IMG/VR virus record: IMGVR_UViG_3300021964_000489
Span: 1 to 25,031 of that record
Source: a virus
Length of the DNA stretch: 25,031 bases
Reading direction: 5' to 3' (one strand)
The position numbers and the translations under genes are program-made. This document shows, in pieces, positions 1 through 5,829 of the stretch (position 1 is the stretch's first letter; each line of letters begins with the position of its first letter). The notes beneath the pieces are model-generated. The model did no database searches. It was not told the origin of the DNA and saw nothing but the letters and a program-made list of their open reading frames with translations.

Positions 1-25
1 AAATAGGAAAAACCAAAGGTTATAG

Positions 26-54
26 TTGGTCCCTGTCTCTTTTTTTCTTATATT
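26..54 (+). promoter_or_regulatory. Bacteroidota-type promoter, copy 1
   Basis: TTG at 26-28 and TATATT at 49-54 are separated by exactly 20 nt, and TTCT comes just before the -7 box. Four other sites in the window have the same AGTTG, 20-nt spacing and TTCKTATMTT. The layout fits the known Bacteroidota vegetative promoter (-33 TTG, -7 TAnnTTTG). It lies about 29 nt upstream of the gene at 78 and probably drives the groES-groEL unit. Promoter activity is inferred. Confidence 0.65.
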
Positions 55-77
55 AAGTAAATAATCAATAAGTAGTT

Positions 78-359
78 ATGGCTAGAGGAAAGCAAAAAGG
101 TCATCAGAAGACGATGATGACGATCAAGGATAAGGTGTTATCTCCTTATTACATTACACTAGACGAATCCCAGTATACTTTAATGACTGAAGGCTCTACA
201 TTACCTGTAGGTTACTTTAGTAACTTAAGTAATGCTTTAAAAAGAGTATCACGTCTATTAACTGTTAATGAATCTAATCAAGATACGTTAAGTATTGGCG
301 AGTATATCACCCGCTATGAAGAAGTATCTCAAAAAGTAAACGATCTAACAAACATATGA
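78..359 (+). CDS. Small phage hypothetical protein, first gene of the groES-groEL unit
   Basis: This 93-aa soluble protein has a basic N-terminus (ARGKQKGHQK). A short fold of the type YYITLDESQYTLM..GYFSNLSNALKRV follows, then an acidic helical C-terminus. The arrangement (YY-I-L-x-Y-L, then SNALKRVSRLL) recalls small phage proteins of the DUF5405 type, but this is a weak recollection and the function is unknown. The stop codon overlaps the groES start (ATGA at 356-359), so the two are probably translationally coupled. A promoter of the TTG-N20-TATMTT family lies about 29 nt before the start. There are no membrane segments or cysteines. Confidence 0.75.
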   Translation: MARGKQKGHQKTMMTIKDKVLSPYYITLDESQYTLMTEGSTLPVGYFSNLSNALKRVSRLLTVNESNQDTLSIGEYITRYEEVSQKVNDLTNI

Positions 360-682
360 AACAATTAACGCCTTTGAATGATAGGATTATAGTTAAGCCT
401 ATCGAAGCAGAAGAGCAGATGTACGGTAACATTATCGTTGCCGACATGGGTAAGGAGCGTCCAGAAATGGGTGAAGTTATCGCAATAGGACCCGGACGGA
501 TGTCTGAGTTTGGTAAATTTATACCAGTCAACGTATCGGTTGGGGATGTGGTGCTATTGCCTAAAGTAGGAGCTATTAGAGTAGAATTTGAAGGAGAAGA
601 GTACTTAGTTGCTCCTTCTAGAGAGATCCTATGTGTAGTAAAAGAAACGTATAACCCAGCAGACGACCACGAATTAATCTAA
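356..682 (+). CDS. groES: GroES co-chaperonin
   Basis: This 108-aa protein is the cap of the GroEL folding chamber. The N-terminus LTPLNDRIIVKPIEAEE is the classic GroES opening strand (PLxDRVxVKxxE). The mobile loop, about residues 17-37, contains the hydrophobic triplet IIV that would dock on the GroEL apical domain. The line GEVIAIGPGR and the C-terminal half (VNVSVGDVVLLPK, then EEYLVAPSREILCVV) match the family. It is about 10 residues longer than E. coli GroES because of an acidic tail. The start overlaps the upstream stop by ATGA, and the groEL start follows one base after its stop. Marine T4-like phages often carry a GroES-like or gp31-like cofactor; here it sits with its own GroEL. 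Confidence 0.93.
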   Translation: MKQLTPLNDRIIVKPIEAEEQMYGNIIVADMGKERPEMGEVIAIGPGRMSEFGKFIPVNVSVGDVVLLPKVGAIRVEFEGEEYLVAPSREILCVVKETYNPADDHELI

Positions 683-683
683 T

Positions 684-2312
684 ATGAGCAACCAAATTAA
701 ATTTTCATCAGAAGCACGTGAGCAACTTCTAGCAGGTGTTGAGAAGCTAGCAAACGCAGTAACAGCAACGATGGGTCCTAATGGACGTAACGTTATTATT
801 GAGCAAGCTCAAGGCATGCCAGTCTCGACTAAAGACGGTGTAACGGTAGCTAAAGCTATCGAACTTGAGGATGTTATGGAGAACATCGGAGCACAGTTAG
901 TAAAGCAGGCATCTATTAAGACTGCAGATCAAGCCGGTGACGGTACAACTACATCTACTTTATTAGCAGCAGCTATCCTTAAGAGAGGTATGGCAGCGAT
1001 CTCTAATAAGGAAGCTAATGCTGTACAGATTAAGAAAGGTATTGAGCAAGCAGCTAAAGAAGTTTTAGAGTATTTAGAGAATCAATCTGTAGAGATTACA
1101 GATGAGAATCAGCTACGTCAGGTAGCAACCATATCAGCAAATAACGACGCAGAGGTAGGAGAGCTTATCGCATCATCGATGGATAAGGTAGGGCGAGAAG
1201 GTGTTGTGACTATAGAGGAGTCTCGTACAGGAGAGACATACCTCGAGGTTGTAGAAGGTATGCAGTTTAGTAGAGGTTATAAGTCTATATACTTTGTGAC
1301 AGATAACAATACTATGACTGCTACTTTAAGTAATCCACAGGTTCTTATTGTGGATAAGAAAGTCACCGCCGCAAAAGAGCTTCTTCCAATTCTTGAAGCT
1401 TGTTCAGCACAGAACAAACCACTATTGATTATCGCAGACGATATCGATGGCGAAGCTCTCTCTACCCTTGTCGTTAATAAGATGAGAGGAACTCTTCAAG
1501 TAGTAGCAGTTAAAGCACCAGAATTTGGCGATCGTAAGAAAGCTATGATGGAAGACATTGCTACCTTAACAGGAGGATCAGTAGTGAGTCCAGAGAAAGG
1601 AATGCGCCTAGATAAGTTTGATGTAAGCTGGTTAGGATCTTCTCGTAAAGTAACAGTAGGTAAAGATGAGACTACTATCGTAGATGGCAAAGGAGACACT
1701 GAAGCAATCGAACAGAGAGTAGAGGAGATTAAGTCTCTCATCGATAATAGTAATTCACCGTTCGAAAAAGAGACCCTACAGGACCGCTTAGGACGATTGA
1801 TCGGAGGAGTAGCTATCGTACATGTAGGAGGCTATTCTGAAGTAGAGATGAAAGAGAAGAAGGATAGAGTTGAAGATGCTCTACATGCTACTAAAGCTGC
1901 TTTAGAAGAAGGTATACTACCTGGAGGTGGAACAGCTCTTTATCGTGCGGCAATGGCTATCAATAACGGTAAGGATGATACCGATAATGCCAAAGGTCAA
2001 TCGATCTTATTTAGCAGTATCATGGAACCTCTCCAGACTATCCTAAAGAATGCAGGATATAATGCTCATAGTCTCATTCAGGTAATGAATATGATCGACG
2101 ATGAGGAAGACTTCTGGATGGGGTATGATTTATCTGAATCTAGTATGACTAACATGCTAGGCGAAGGTATCATTGACCCAGCTAAAGTTACTCGATTAGC
2201 ATTAGAGAATGCAGTATCAGTAGCAGGAACAGTAATGGTAACAGAAGCTGTCGTTTCCAATATCAAGAAAGAAGAGCAATCAACCGAAATGGACTTTAAT
2301 CAATTTATGTAA
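684..2312 (+). CDS. groEL: GroEL chaperonin, 60 kDa subunit
   Basis: This 542-aa protein is a full-length group I chaperonin with equatorial, intermediate and apical domains in the normal order. ATP-site elements are present: GPNGRNVII at 31-39, DGVTVA starting at Asp51, GDGTTT at 85-90 with Asp86, GGGTAL in the C-terminal third, and the catalytic Asp398 in VEDALHAT, at the same number as in E. coli. Apical substrate-binding positions look preserved (GYKSIYF near 199-204, [14 protein letters not shown]). The protein lacks the Gly-Gly-Met tail and ends in an acidic segment ([10 protein letters not shown]). It is adjacent to groES, so the phage could assemble a complete folding machine for its own proteins. 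The stop (TAA) shares its last base with the start of the next ORF. Identity to host GroEL cannot be judged without alignment. Confidence 0.96.
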   Translation: MSNQIKFSSEAREQLLAGVEKLANAVTATMGPNGRNVIIEQAQGMPVSTKDGVTVAKAIELEDVMENIGAQLVKQASIKTADQAGDGTTTSTLLAAAILKRGMAAISNKEANAVQIKKGIEQAAKEVLEYLENQSVEITDENQLRQVATISANNDAEVGELIASSMDKVGREGVVTIEESRTGETYLEVVEGMQFSRGYKSIYFVTDNNTMTATLSNPQVLIVDKKVTAAKELLPILEACSAQNKPLLIIADDIDGEALSTLVVNKMRGTLQVVAVKAPEFGDRKKAMMEDIATLTGGSVVSPEKGMRLDKFDVSWLGSSRKVTVGKDETTIVDGKGDTEAIEQRVEEIKSLIDNSNSPFEKETLQDRLGRLIGGVAIVHVGGYSEVEMKEKKDRVEDALHATKAALEEGILPGGGTALYRAAMAINNGKDDTDNAKGQSILFSSIMEPLQTILKNAGYNAHSLIQVMNMIDDEEDFWMGYDLSESSMTNMLGEGIIDPAKVTRLALENAVSVAGTVMVTEAVVSNIKKEEQSTEMDFNQFM

Positions 2313-2482
2313 TGAGTAGAATATCAGCAAAGCAACGCTACGAAGCTTTTAGCGAATGGTTAACTTGGTTTAACAAAGAAACAGGTAGAACTAAGCAAAC
2401 AGTAAAGAGAGAAAATAAGACTCAAAATGTAGATAAGAGTCATAAAGTTAATATGGGCGGATTCCGTAAAAGAAATAAATAA
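2312..2482 (+). CDS. Small basic hypothetical protein
   Basis: This 56-aa ORF starts on the last base of the groEL stop codon (TAATG) and ends in the same way on the next start, so it sits in a coupled chain. The N-terminal part (SAKQRYEAFSEWLTWFNKE) looks helical with Trp/Phe residues. The C-terminal half is rich in Lys, Arg and Asn and ends MGGFRKRNK, which suggests a nucleic-acid or acidic-surface contact. I do not recognise the family. Support comes from the tight start/stop packing and coherent composition. Confidence 0.6.
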   Translation: MSRISAKQRYEAFSEWLTWFNKETGRTKQTVKRENKTQNVDKSHKVNMGGFRKRNK

Positions 2483-2652
2483 TGCCAATTTATAGATCAG
2501 GTGACTTGGTGAAAGTAAAGCAAGGCTTTCACGCCGGCAAGGAGTTAAAAGTAGTAGAAGTAAAAGGATCTGTCTTAATATTAGAAGATAAAGAAGGATC
2601 TGTTACCGAGCTTTACGTCGATCAAGTACAAAAGCAAATGTTGTTTGGTTAG
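2482..2652 (+). CDS. Small KOW-like domain protein
   Basis: This 56-aa ORF starts on the last base of the previous stop codon. The sequence YRSGDLVKVKQGFHAGKELKV is close to the KOW motif (GDxVxVxxGxxxGxxGxV) found in ribosomal proteins and NusG. The rest is short beta strands (GSVLILEDKEGSVTELYV), as expected for a small SH3-like barrel. A role in RNA or ribosome contact is inferred from the motif only. It ends just before a GC-rich hairpin island, so it is probably the last gene of the groES-groEL unit. Confidence 0.6.
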   Translation: MPIYRSGDLVKVKQGFHAGKELKVVEVKGSVLILEDKEGSVTELYVDQVQKQMLFG

Positions 2653-2654
2653 GC

Positions 2655-2744
2655 CGAGGGGCGGGGGCGGGCGTCTGTCTTCCCTCGCACCGAAGGTGCC
2701 ACGCGCGAATATCTAGAAAAGTCCCTACCGGGCCTTTGACCCGG
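2655..2744 (+). terminator. GC-rich multi-hairpin island, probable terminator
   Basis: Three stems follow one another in an otherwise AT-rich genome. CGAGGG (2655-2660) pairs with CCCTCG (2682-2687) around a very G-rich loop. GCACC (2687-2691) pairs with GGTGC (2695-2699) around a GAA loop and shares one base with the first stem. CCGGG (2728-2732) pairs with CCCGG (2740-2744). The last hairpin is followed at once by CTATTTATT, as at two other hairpins in the window. There is no clean T-tract, so intrinsic termination is inferred from position and structure. Confidence 0.5.
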
Positions 2745-2745
2745 G

Positions 2746-2754
2746 CTATTTATT
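2746..2754 (+). promoter_or_regulatory. CTATTTATT motif, candidate phage promoter element
   Basis: CTATTTAT directly follows a hairpin, as at 7966 and 14185 (CTATTTATA); a copy without a hairpin is at 21280. It lies about 43 nt before the gene at 2797. The repeated hairpin-motif order suggests a promoter placed after a terminator. This copy differs in the final base. Confidence 0.35.
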
Positions 2755-2796
2755 AGGGTATTACTTGTTGTTTAATTGTTTATTACTTTTGGTGTT

Positions 2797-2970
2797 ATGA
2801 GTGAGAAACGTATTGAGGAGTTAGGTCACCTCGCTTTCGATGAAGGATTTTTTGTACAATGGCAGGATACTGCTTCAAGGTACGTAAAGGAAGAGAGGTA
2901 CAGGAACAAGCTCGATGCATACGAAAGAGCGTATCAAAAGTTTTCCGGAACAGTTGTAGGAAGCAGGTAA
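2797..2970 (+). CDS. Small hypothetical protein
   Basis: This 57-aa ORF begins MSEKRIEELGHLAFDEGFF and continues with a charged helical C-terminal part (VKEERYRNKLDAYERAYQKF). I prefer the ATG at 2797 to the in-frame TTG at 2776, because the extra residues from TTG add only a short hydrophobic stub. It follows the hairpin island and the CTATTTATT motif, and a promoter of the TTG-N20-TAT family begins inside its 3' end. Function unknown. The charged, Arg/Tyr-rich helix is typical of small phage regulators, but that is not evidence of a role. Confidence 0.6.
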   Translation: MSEKRIEELGHLAFDEGFFVQWQDTASRYVKEERYRNKLDAYERAYQKFSGTVVGSR

Positions 2971-2982
2971 TTTTCGTATCTT
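2954..2982 (+). promoter_or_regulatory. Bacteroidota-type promoter, copy 2
   Basis: TTG at 2954-2956 and TATCTT at 2977-2982 are spaced by exactly 20 nt, with TTCG before the -7 box. It lies inside the 3' end of the previous ORF. Transcription would begin close to 2990, which is just after the ATG at 2983 and therefore favours a later start for the product it drives. Confidence 0.6.
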
Positions 2983-3114
2983 ATGGAATGGAACGATAGT
3001 GATGTAGGCTTCACATTTTGGGATGAGATGTGGAACATTGAGAGCGATGAACAGAGAAAGCAAAGAAGAGAGGGCATTAGCCCAAAAGATTCGGAGAAAG
3101 ATGATCTCGCGTGA
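2983..3114 (+). CDS. Possible small acidic protein overlapping the next ORF
   Basis: This 43-aa reading frame (MEWNDSDVGFTFWDEMW, then a charged tail) is coherent in composition. Its ATG, however, overlaps the -7 box of the promoter at 2954-2982, so it could only be translated from read-through transcripts or from the internal ATG at 3028. It overlaps the ORF at 3047 by 68 nt in a different frame. At most one of the two may be real, and this is the weaker candidate. Confidence 0.3.
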   Translation: MEWNDSDVGFTFWDEMWNIESDEQRKQRREGISPKDSEKDDLA

Positions 3115-3175
3115 TCACGGTGATAAAAAAAAGTTCGATAAAACTAAGGAGCGTAGTTGGAGATACGAAGGTTAA
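3047..3175 (+). CDS. Small basic hypothetical protein
   Basis: This 42-aa ORF is strongly basic and helical (NRESKEERALAQKIRRKM, then DHGDKKKFDKTKERSW). The promoter at 2954-2982 would give a leader of about 57 nt to this ATG, and an in-frame ATG at 3023 would add eight residues. The next promoter of the family overlaps its 3' end. The Lys/Arg-rich make-up suggests nucleic-acid contact, but no family is recognised. It overlaps a competing frame (2983-3114). Confidence 0.45.
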   Translation: MNRESKEERALAQKIRRKMISRDHGDKKKFDKTKERSWRYEG

Positions 3176-3185
3176 TTCGTATCTT
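3157..3185 (+). promoter_or_regulatory. Bacteroidota-type promoter, copy 3
   Basis: TTG at 3157-3159 and TATCTT at 3180-3185 are spaced by exactly 20 nt, with TTCG just before the -7 box and AGTTGG at -33. The start codon at 3213 lies 33 nt past the first T of the -7 box, preceded by GAAAGAAAGG, which could serve as a ribosome-binding site. Confidence 0.65.
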
Positions 3186-3212
3186 TATTGAAGATAAAAA
3201 GAAAGAAAGGTT

Positions 3213-3383
3213 ATGAATGAATTAGAAGGAAATTTAGCAAGTGAGATTCTATCACAAGTTATGTATCACGGATTACAAGTAGAGGTAGTATTAGATGCTA
3301 TGGCGCTGGTTAAAGAGGATCCTACGATGGATTCAACTCGTGCATTAGTATTAGCTGCTGCAGATTGGGATGTATTACTTTAG
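3213..3383 (+). CDS. Small hypothetical protein, all-helical
   Basis: This 56-aa acidic ORF (MNELEGNLASEILSQVMYHG, ending LVLAAADWDVLL) looks like two or three short helices rich in Leu, Val and Ala. It is preceded by a member of the TTG-N20-TATMTT promoter family and by an AAAGG-type ribosome-binding site. No motif is recognised. The next gene starts six bases after its stop, so they are probably cotranscribed. Confidence 0.6.
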   Translation: MNELEGNLASEILSQVMYHGLQVEVVLDAMALVKEDPTMDSTRALVLAAADWDVLL

Positions 3384-3388
3384 GTTTT

Positions 3389-3520
3389 ATGGAGAAGAAT
3401 AAGTTATACGATGATGCTTACTTTGCTCATGTGGTAAAGGAGTTAGTCAAGCAAGTACCTAACGACAATCAGTTAGGATCAGAGATCAGAAGTTTATACT
3501 GGAAGACTAAGGAAGAGTAA
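3389..3520 (+). CDS. Small hypothetical protein
   Basis: This 43-aa ORF (MEKNKLYDDAYFAHVVKELV, ending RSLYWKTKEE) is a charged, helical sequence. It begins five bases after the previous stop, and its stop codon shares a base with the next start (TAATG), which supports translation as one chain. No family is recognised. Confidence 0.55.
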   Translation: MEKNKLYDDAYFAHVVKELVKQVPNDNQLGSEIRSLYWKTKEE

Positions 3521-3639
3521 TGGATTTTAATGAGGATCCGTATTTGGTTTATACATTTTACTATGGTAAGATGGCTCTGTATGGAGAGACTAGTGCGGAG
3601 GCTTCATACGATGAGGATGGGGTAGAACTTCCATTCTAG
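3520..3639 (+). CDS. Small acidic hypothetical protein
   Basis: This 39-aa ORF (MDFNEDPYLVYTFYYGKMAL, then an acidic tail ending ELPF) starts on the last base of the previous stop codon. It is rich in Tyr and acidic residues. It ends five bases before the first tRNA gene. Support is the start/stop overlap only; the function is unknown. Confidence 0.5.
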   Translation: MDFNEDPYLVYTFYYGKMALYGETSAEASYDEDGVELPF

Positions 3640-3644
3640 AAGGA

Positions 3645-3730
3645 GCCTTAGTGATGGAATTGGTAGACATGAGGGACTTAAAATCCCTTGGGCAGTAATG
3701 TCCGTGGCGGTTCGAGCCCGCCCTGAGGTA
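3645..3730 (+). tRNA. tRNA-Leu(UAA)
   Basis: Acceptor strands GCCTTAG and CTGAGGT pair over seven positions, with a discriminator A at 3730. The anticodon stem AGGGA/TCCCT holds the loop CTTAAAA, giving anticodon TAA. A long variable arm is present, as expected for Leu, and the T-loop is GTTCGAG. CCA is not encoded; the tail reads A-CA. UUA is a common codon in the surrounding genes. Confidence 0.93.
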
Positions 3731-3830
3731 CATAAGAGAGGAGTAAAACGTAAAATCCTAAGAGTACAGTCGACGGACTGCTTAGGTAGGGACCCTGAAG
3801 CGCGCTACATGGGTGAAGCCTCTCACATAT
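3731..3830 (+). ncRNA. Structured inter-tRNA spacer A, possible small RNA
   Basis: This 100-nt spacer folds on itself. GAGAGG (3736-3741) pairs with CCTCTC (3819-3824) to close it. CCTAAG (3757-3762) pairs with CTTAGG (3781-3786), enclosing CAGTC/GACTG (3767-3771 with 3776-3780) on a GACG tetraloop. ACCC (3792-3795) pairs with GGGT (3811-3814). GTAAAA follows the closing stem. The same three-part order is seen in the next spacer. Whether it is a stable RNA, a processing signal or something else is unknown. Confidence 0.45.
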
Positions 3831-3904
3831 GGACTCGTAGCTCAGCTGGATAGAGCATCTGCCTTCTAAGCAGACGGTCACAGGTTCGAATCCTGTCGGG
3901 TTCA
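3831..3904 (+). tRNA. tRNA-Arg(UCU)
   Basis: Acceptor strands GGACTCG and CGGGTTC pair over seven positions with two G-T wobbles, and the discriminator is A. The anticodon stem TCTGC/GCAGA holds the loop CTTCTAA, giving anticodon TCT, which reads AGA/AGG. The T-arm is CAGGTTCGAATCCTG. The tail is A-CA, so CCA is not fully encoded. AGA is the favoured Arg codon in many genes here. Confidence 0.95.
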
Positions 3905-3999
3905 CAATAGAGCGGGTAAAAAGTTCAGTACACCTCTGCAGGGGTAAAAGTAAGTTACTGTTAATAGGACGACGTATCCTAACGACTGCTCTTATTTAA
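3905..3999 (+). ncRNA. Structured inter-tRNA spacer B, possible small RNA
   Basis: This 95-nt spacer has a closing stem AATA-GAGC (3906-3913) with GCTC-T-TATT (3988-3996, one bulged T). CAGTA (3926-3930) pairs with TACTG (3956-3960) around an inner hairpin ACCTC/GGGGT (3932-3936 with 3941-3945, loop TGCA). A last hairpin TAGGA/TCCTA lies at 3965-3969 and 3977-3981. GTAAAA follows the closing stem at 3916-3921. The order of parts matches spacer A, although the stem sequences differ. Confidence 0.45.
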
Positions 4000-4080
4000 T
4001 GGGGAGTTGAGCAATTGGTTGGCTCGACGGACTGTAAATCCGTTCCTAACGGCGTGGGGGTTCGAGTCCCTCCTCCCCAA
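4000..4080 (+). tRNA. tRNA-Tyr(GUA)
   Basis: Acceptor TGGGGAG pairs fully with CTCCCCA, and the discriminator is A at 4080. The anticodon stem ACGGA/TCCGT holds the loop CTGTAAA, giving anticodon GTA. A longer variable arm (class II, usual for bacterial Tyr) precedes the T-arm with TTCGAGT. The tail is A-CA. Choosing T4000 as the first base gives a perfect acceptor; starting at G4001 leaves a mismatch. Confidence 0.93.
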
Positions 4081-4181
4081 CAAAGTTATATCTTCAGGTA
4101 CCCGCACAGCGGTGAGTAGGGCTAAGTTAGATACAATTCCTCGGAGCTGGGAGTAGAATGCCTGTCTGATGTAACTTTAAT
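4081..4181 (+). ncRNA. Structured inter-tRNA spacer C, possible small RNA
   Basis: This 101-nt spacer has an 11-bp closing stem between AAAGTTATATC (4082-4092) and GATGTAACTTT (4168-4178) with one G-T wobble. An internal CAGGT/GCCTG pairing (4095-4099 with 4160-4164) extends it inward. A small hairpin CCGC/GCGG lies at 4102-4112. GAGTAG occurs twice inside (4114-4119 and 4151-4156). The GTAAAA box of spacers A and B is absent. The stem begins two bases after the tRNA-Tyr discriminator and ends three bases before tRNA-Thr. Confidence 0.45.
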
Positions 4182-4254
4182 GCCTCTTTAGCTCAGTTGG
4201 TAGAGCAGCTGATTTGTAATCAGCAGGTCGTCAGTTCAAGTCTGGCAAGAGGCT
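4182..4254 (+). tRNA. tRNA-Thr(UGU)
   Basis: Acceptor strands GCCTCTT and AAGAGGC pair fully, and the discriminator is T. The anticodon stem GCTGA/TCAGC holds the loop TTTGTAA, giving anticodon TGT, which reads ACA. The D-arm AGCTCAGTTGGTAGAGC and the T-loop GTTCAAG are canonical. The tail is T-CA. The next gene starts 18 bases downstream. Confidence 0.95.
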
Positions 4255-4271
4255 CAAATATAATAAGAGTA

Positions 4272-5141
4272 ATGGCGAAAGCAATAGTTACTGGAGGAGC
4301 AGGTTTTATTGGGCATCATTTAGTTGACTTATTATTGCAAGAAGGTCATAAGGTAGAGGTGTGGGATGATCTATCAACAGGTAAAATAAGAAGAATCCCA
4401 TTCACAGAAGTATCTTTTAGAAATATAAACTTAATCACTGACAGACTTCCGGACATAGAAGTCGATTGGGTATTTCATTTAGCTTCACCAGTCTCAGTTC
4501 AAGAGTCTATAGAAAATCCTGATAAGTACGAAAAAGGAATATGTGTAGCTACAAGTAGATTAGTGAGTTGGGCATCTAGAAAAAAGGCGAGTAACTTTGT
4601 TTTTGCCAGTACTGCTGCTGTCTACGGAGATAGAGAGGATATTCCTTTTGTAGAAGATTCTAAATTAAACCCTATTAGTCCTTACGCACAGTACAAGCTT
4701 ATAGCAGAACATATGCTAAGTGCATTTAGCGACTTAAACATAAATGTATTTAGATTCTTTAATGTCTTCGGAGAAGATCAACCAAGTACTGGATCATACG
4801 CACCCGCTGTAGCTTTATTCTTAAAACAACATTCAGCTAACGAACCTATAACAATCACTGGAGACGGATCACAGACTCGTGATTATGTATACGTTAAGGA
4901 TATCTGCTCTGCTATGTATAAATCAACACAGGTGGGTAATTCCTCTTACAGTGTTATAAATTTAGGTTTTGGCCAAGAGACTTCTATTACCGATATAGCA
5001 AAAGCTATTTCCGGAAACCTTATTTATATTCCTGCAAGAAAGGAACCTCGACGAAGTTGTGCAGATATAACTGCTGCAAAGAAACAGTTAGAATGGTCAC
5101 CTGTTACATCGATTTTACAATGGGTACAAAAACAAAAATAG
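4272..5141 (+). CDS. NAD-dependent sugar epimerase/dehydratase (extended SDR)
   Basis: This 289-aa protein is an extended short-chain dehydrogenase/reductase of the type that changes nucleotide-sugars, such as UDP-hexose 4-epimerase. The NAD-binding glycine motif GGAGFIG is at 8-14 and the acidic strand-2 end is WDDLSTGK near 31-38. The catalytic region is FASTAAVYG (111-119), followed by YAQYK at 138-142 (YxxxK). DYVYVKDI in the C-terminal half is typical of GalE- and RfbB-like enzymes. The start is the ATG at 4272; an upstream in-frame extension would run through tRNA-Thr and is rejected. The glycosyltransferase starts one base after its stop. The exact sugar cannot be read from the sequence; a role in capsule, LPS or virion glycan synthesis is inferred from the neighbours. 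Confidence 0.88.
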   Translation: MAKAIVTGGAGFIGHHLVDLLLQEGHKVEVWDDLSTGKIRRIPFTEVSFRNINLITDRLPDIEVDWVFHLASPVSVQESIENPDKYEKGICVATSRLVSWASRKKASNFVFASTAAVYGDREDIPFVEDSKLNPISPYAQYKLIAEHMLSAFSDLNINVFRFFNVFGEDQPSTGSYAPAVALFLKQHSANEPITITGDGSQTRDYVYVKDICSAMYKSTQVGNSSYSVINLGFGQETSITDIAKAISGNLIYIPARKEPRRSCADITAAKKQLEWSPVTSILQWVQKQK

Positions 5142-5142
5142 A

Positions 5143-5823
5143 ATGAAGACCTTTGTAATATACCTCAGCGGCAACGAATTTTCAGTTGAGATGACATCTG
5201 ATACTATTGCTTCTTTAGAGAAATTTAATATTGATTACGAATTATTTGATGGAGTAGTAGGTAACGATGGTATTGATGTATTAAAATTATTTAAAGTAAA
5301 TCCTTCAGCATATGTACCTCAATCAGCCTGGTCTGCTGGTACTATTGGATGCTTAGCTAGTCACTATTTACTTTGGGATAAATGTGCTAAACAAGAAGAA
5401 CCTTTTCTAATCTTAGAACAGGACGGAGTGCTTATCCGTGATCCGAGAGAGATTCTTTCTGATGTTAAGAAAGTATGTCACTTAGATGCACATCTACCAT
5501 TTGAAAGCGGGGATAATGAACATTATAAGACGTATAACGCAAATCTAGAGAAGTACGAACCAGGGGTACAGCCTCACCCTAAGAACAGTTTTTACATAGG
5601 AGAAGAGATAACAGGGTATACATTTAGAGGGACTTACGGATATTTAATCACTCCAGAAGGAGCTAGAGATGTTCTAGACTTTATATCAAGACATGGAGCA
5701 TTTCCTTCTGATAAATGTCTATGCATTAGAGCTACAGAGATAGAAAGAGCTAATAGTAGTTATGTAAGATTAAATGAGTTCTTCAGAACACTTAAATTAC
5801 AGAAAGATTTCTCATTAAGATAA
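5143..5823 (+). CDS. GT25-like glycosyltransferase
   Basis: This 226-aa protein resembles glycosyltransferase family 25 (LPS and collagen galactosyltransferases). It opens with a short strand MKTFVIYLSG and carries the family block SAGTIGCLASHYLLW (64-78) and then PFLILEQDGVLI (87-98). The usual metal/nucleotide-sugar motif is LEDD; here it is LEQD, a change worth noting. GYLITPEGARDVL near residue 166 matches the late GT25 motif (AYxISxxGAxKLL). It lies between an epimerase and a sulfotransferase, which suggests a small glycan-building cassette. The acceptor is unknown: it could be a host surface glycan or a virion protein. Confidence 0.78.
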   Translation: MKTFVIYLSGNEFSVEMTSDTIASLEKFNIDYELFDGVVGNDGIDVLKLFKVNPSAYVPQSAWSAGTIGCLASHYLLWDKCAKQEEPFLILEQDGVLIRDPREILSDVKKVCHLDAHLPFESGDNEHYKTYNANLEKYEPGVQPHPKNSFYIGEEITGYTFRGTYGYLITPEGARDVLDFISRHGAFPSDKCLCIRATEIERANSSYVRLNEFFRTLKLQKDFSLR

Positions 5824-5829
5824 AGAACG

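Noticed and set aside
2776-2796. TTG start for the gene at 2797
   Set aside because: ATG at 2797 is a better start; the upstream seven codons add no recognisable feature and TACTTTTG nearby lacks a -33 partner at 20 nt.
4166-4173. Hammerhead-ribozyme core in spacer C (CTGATG)
   Set aside because: The core would need CUGAUGA and a GAAA strand in a three-way junction; the remaining parts are not there.
4197-4271. Upstream in-frame extension of the epimerase from a start inside tRNA-Thr
   Set aside because: The extension would translate the tRNA itself; the ATG at 4272 begins exactly at the Rossmann strand (MAKAIVTGGAGFIG).
5023-5034. TTATTTATATT inside the epimerase gene as another CTATTTATA promoter
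   Set aside because: It lies inside a coding region, has T in place of the leading C, has no hairpin before it and no start codon soon after it.
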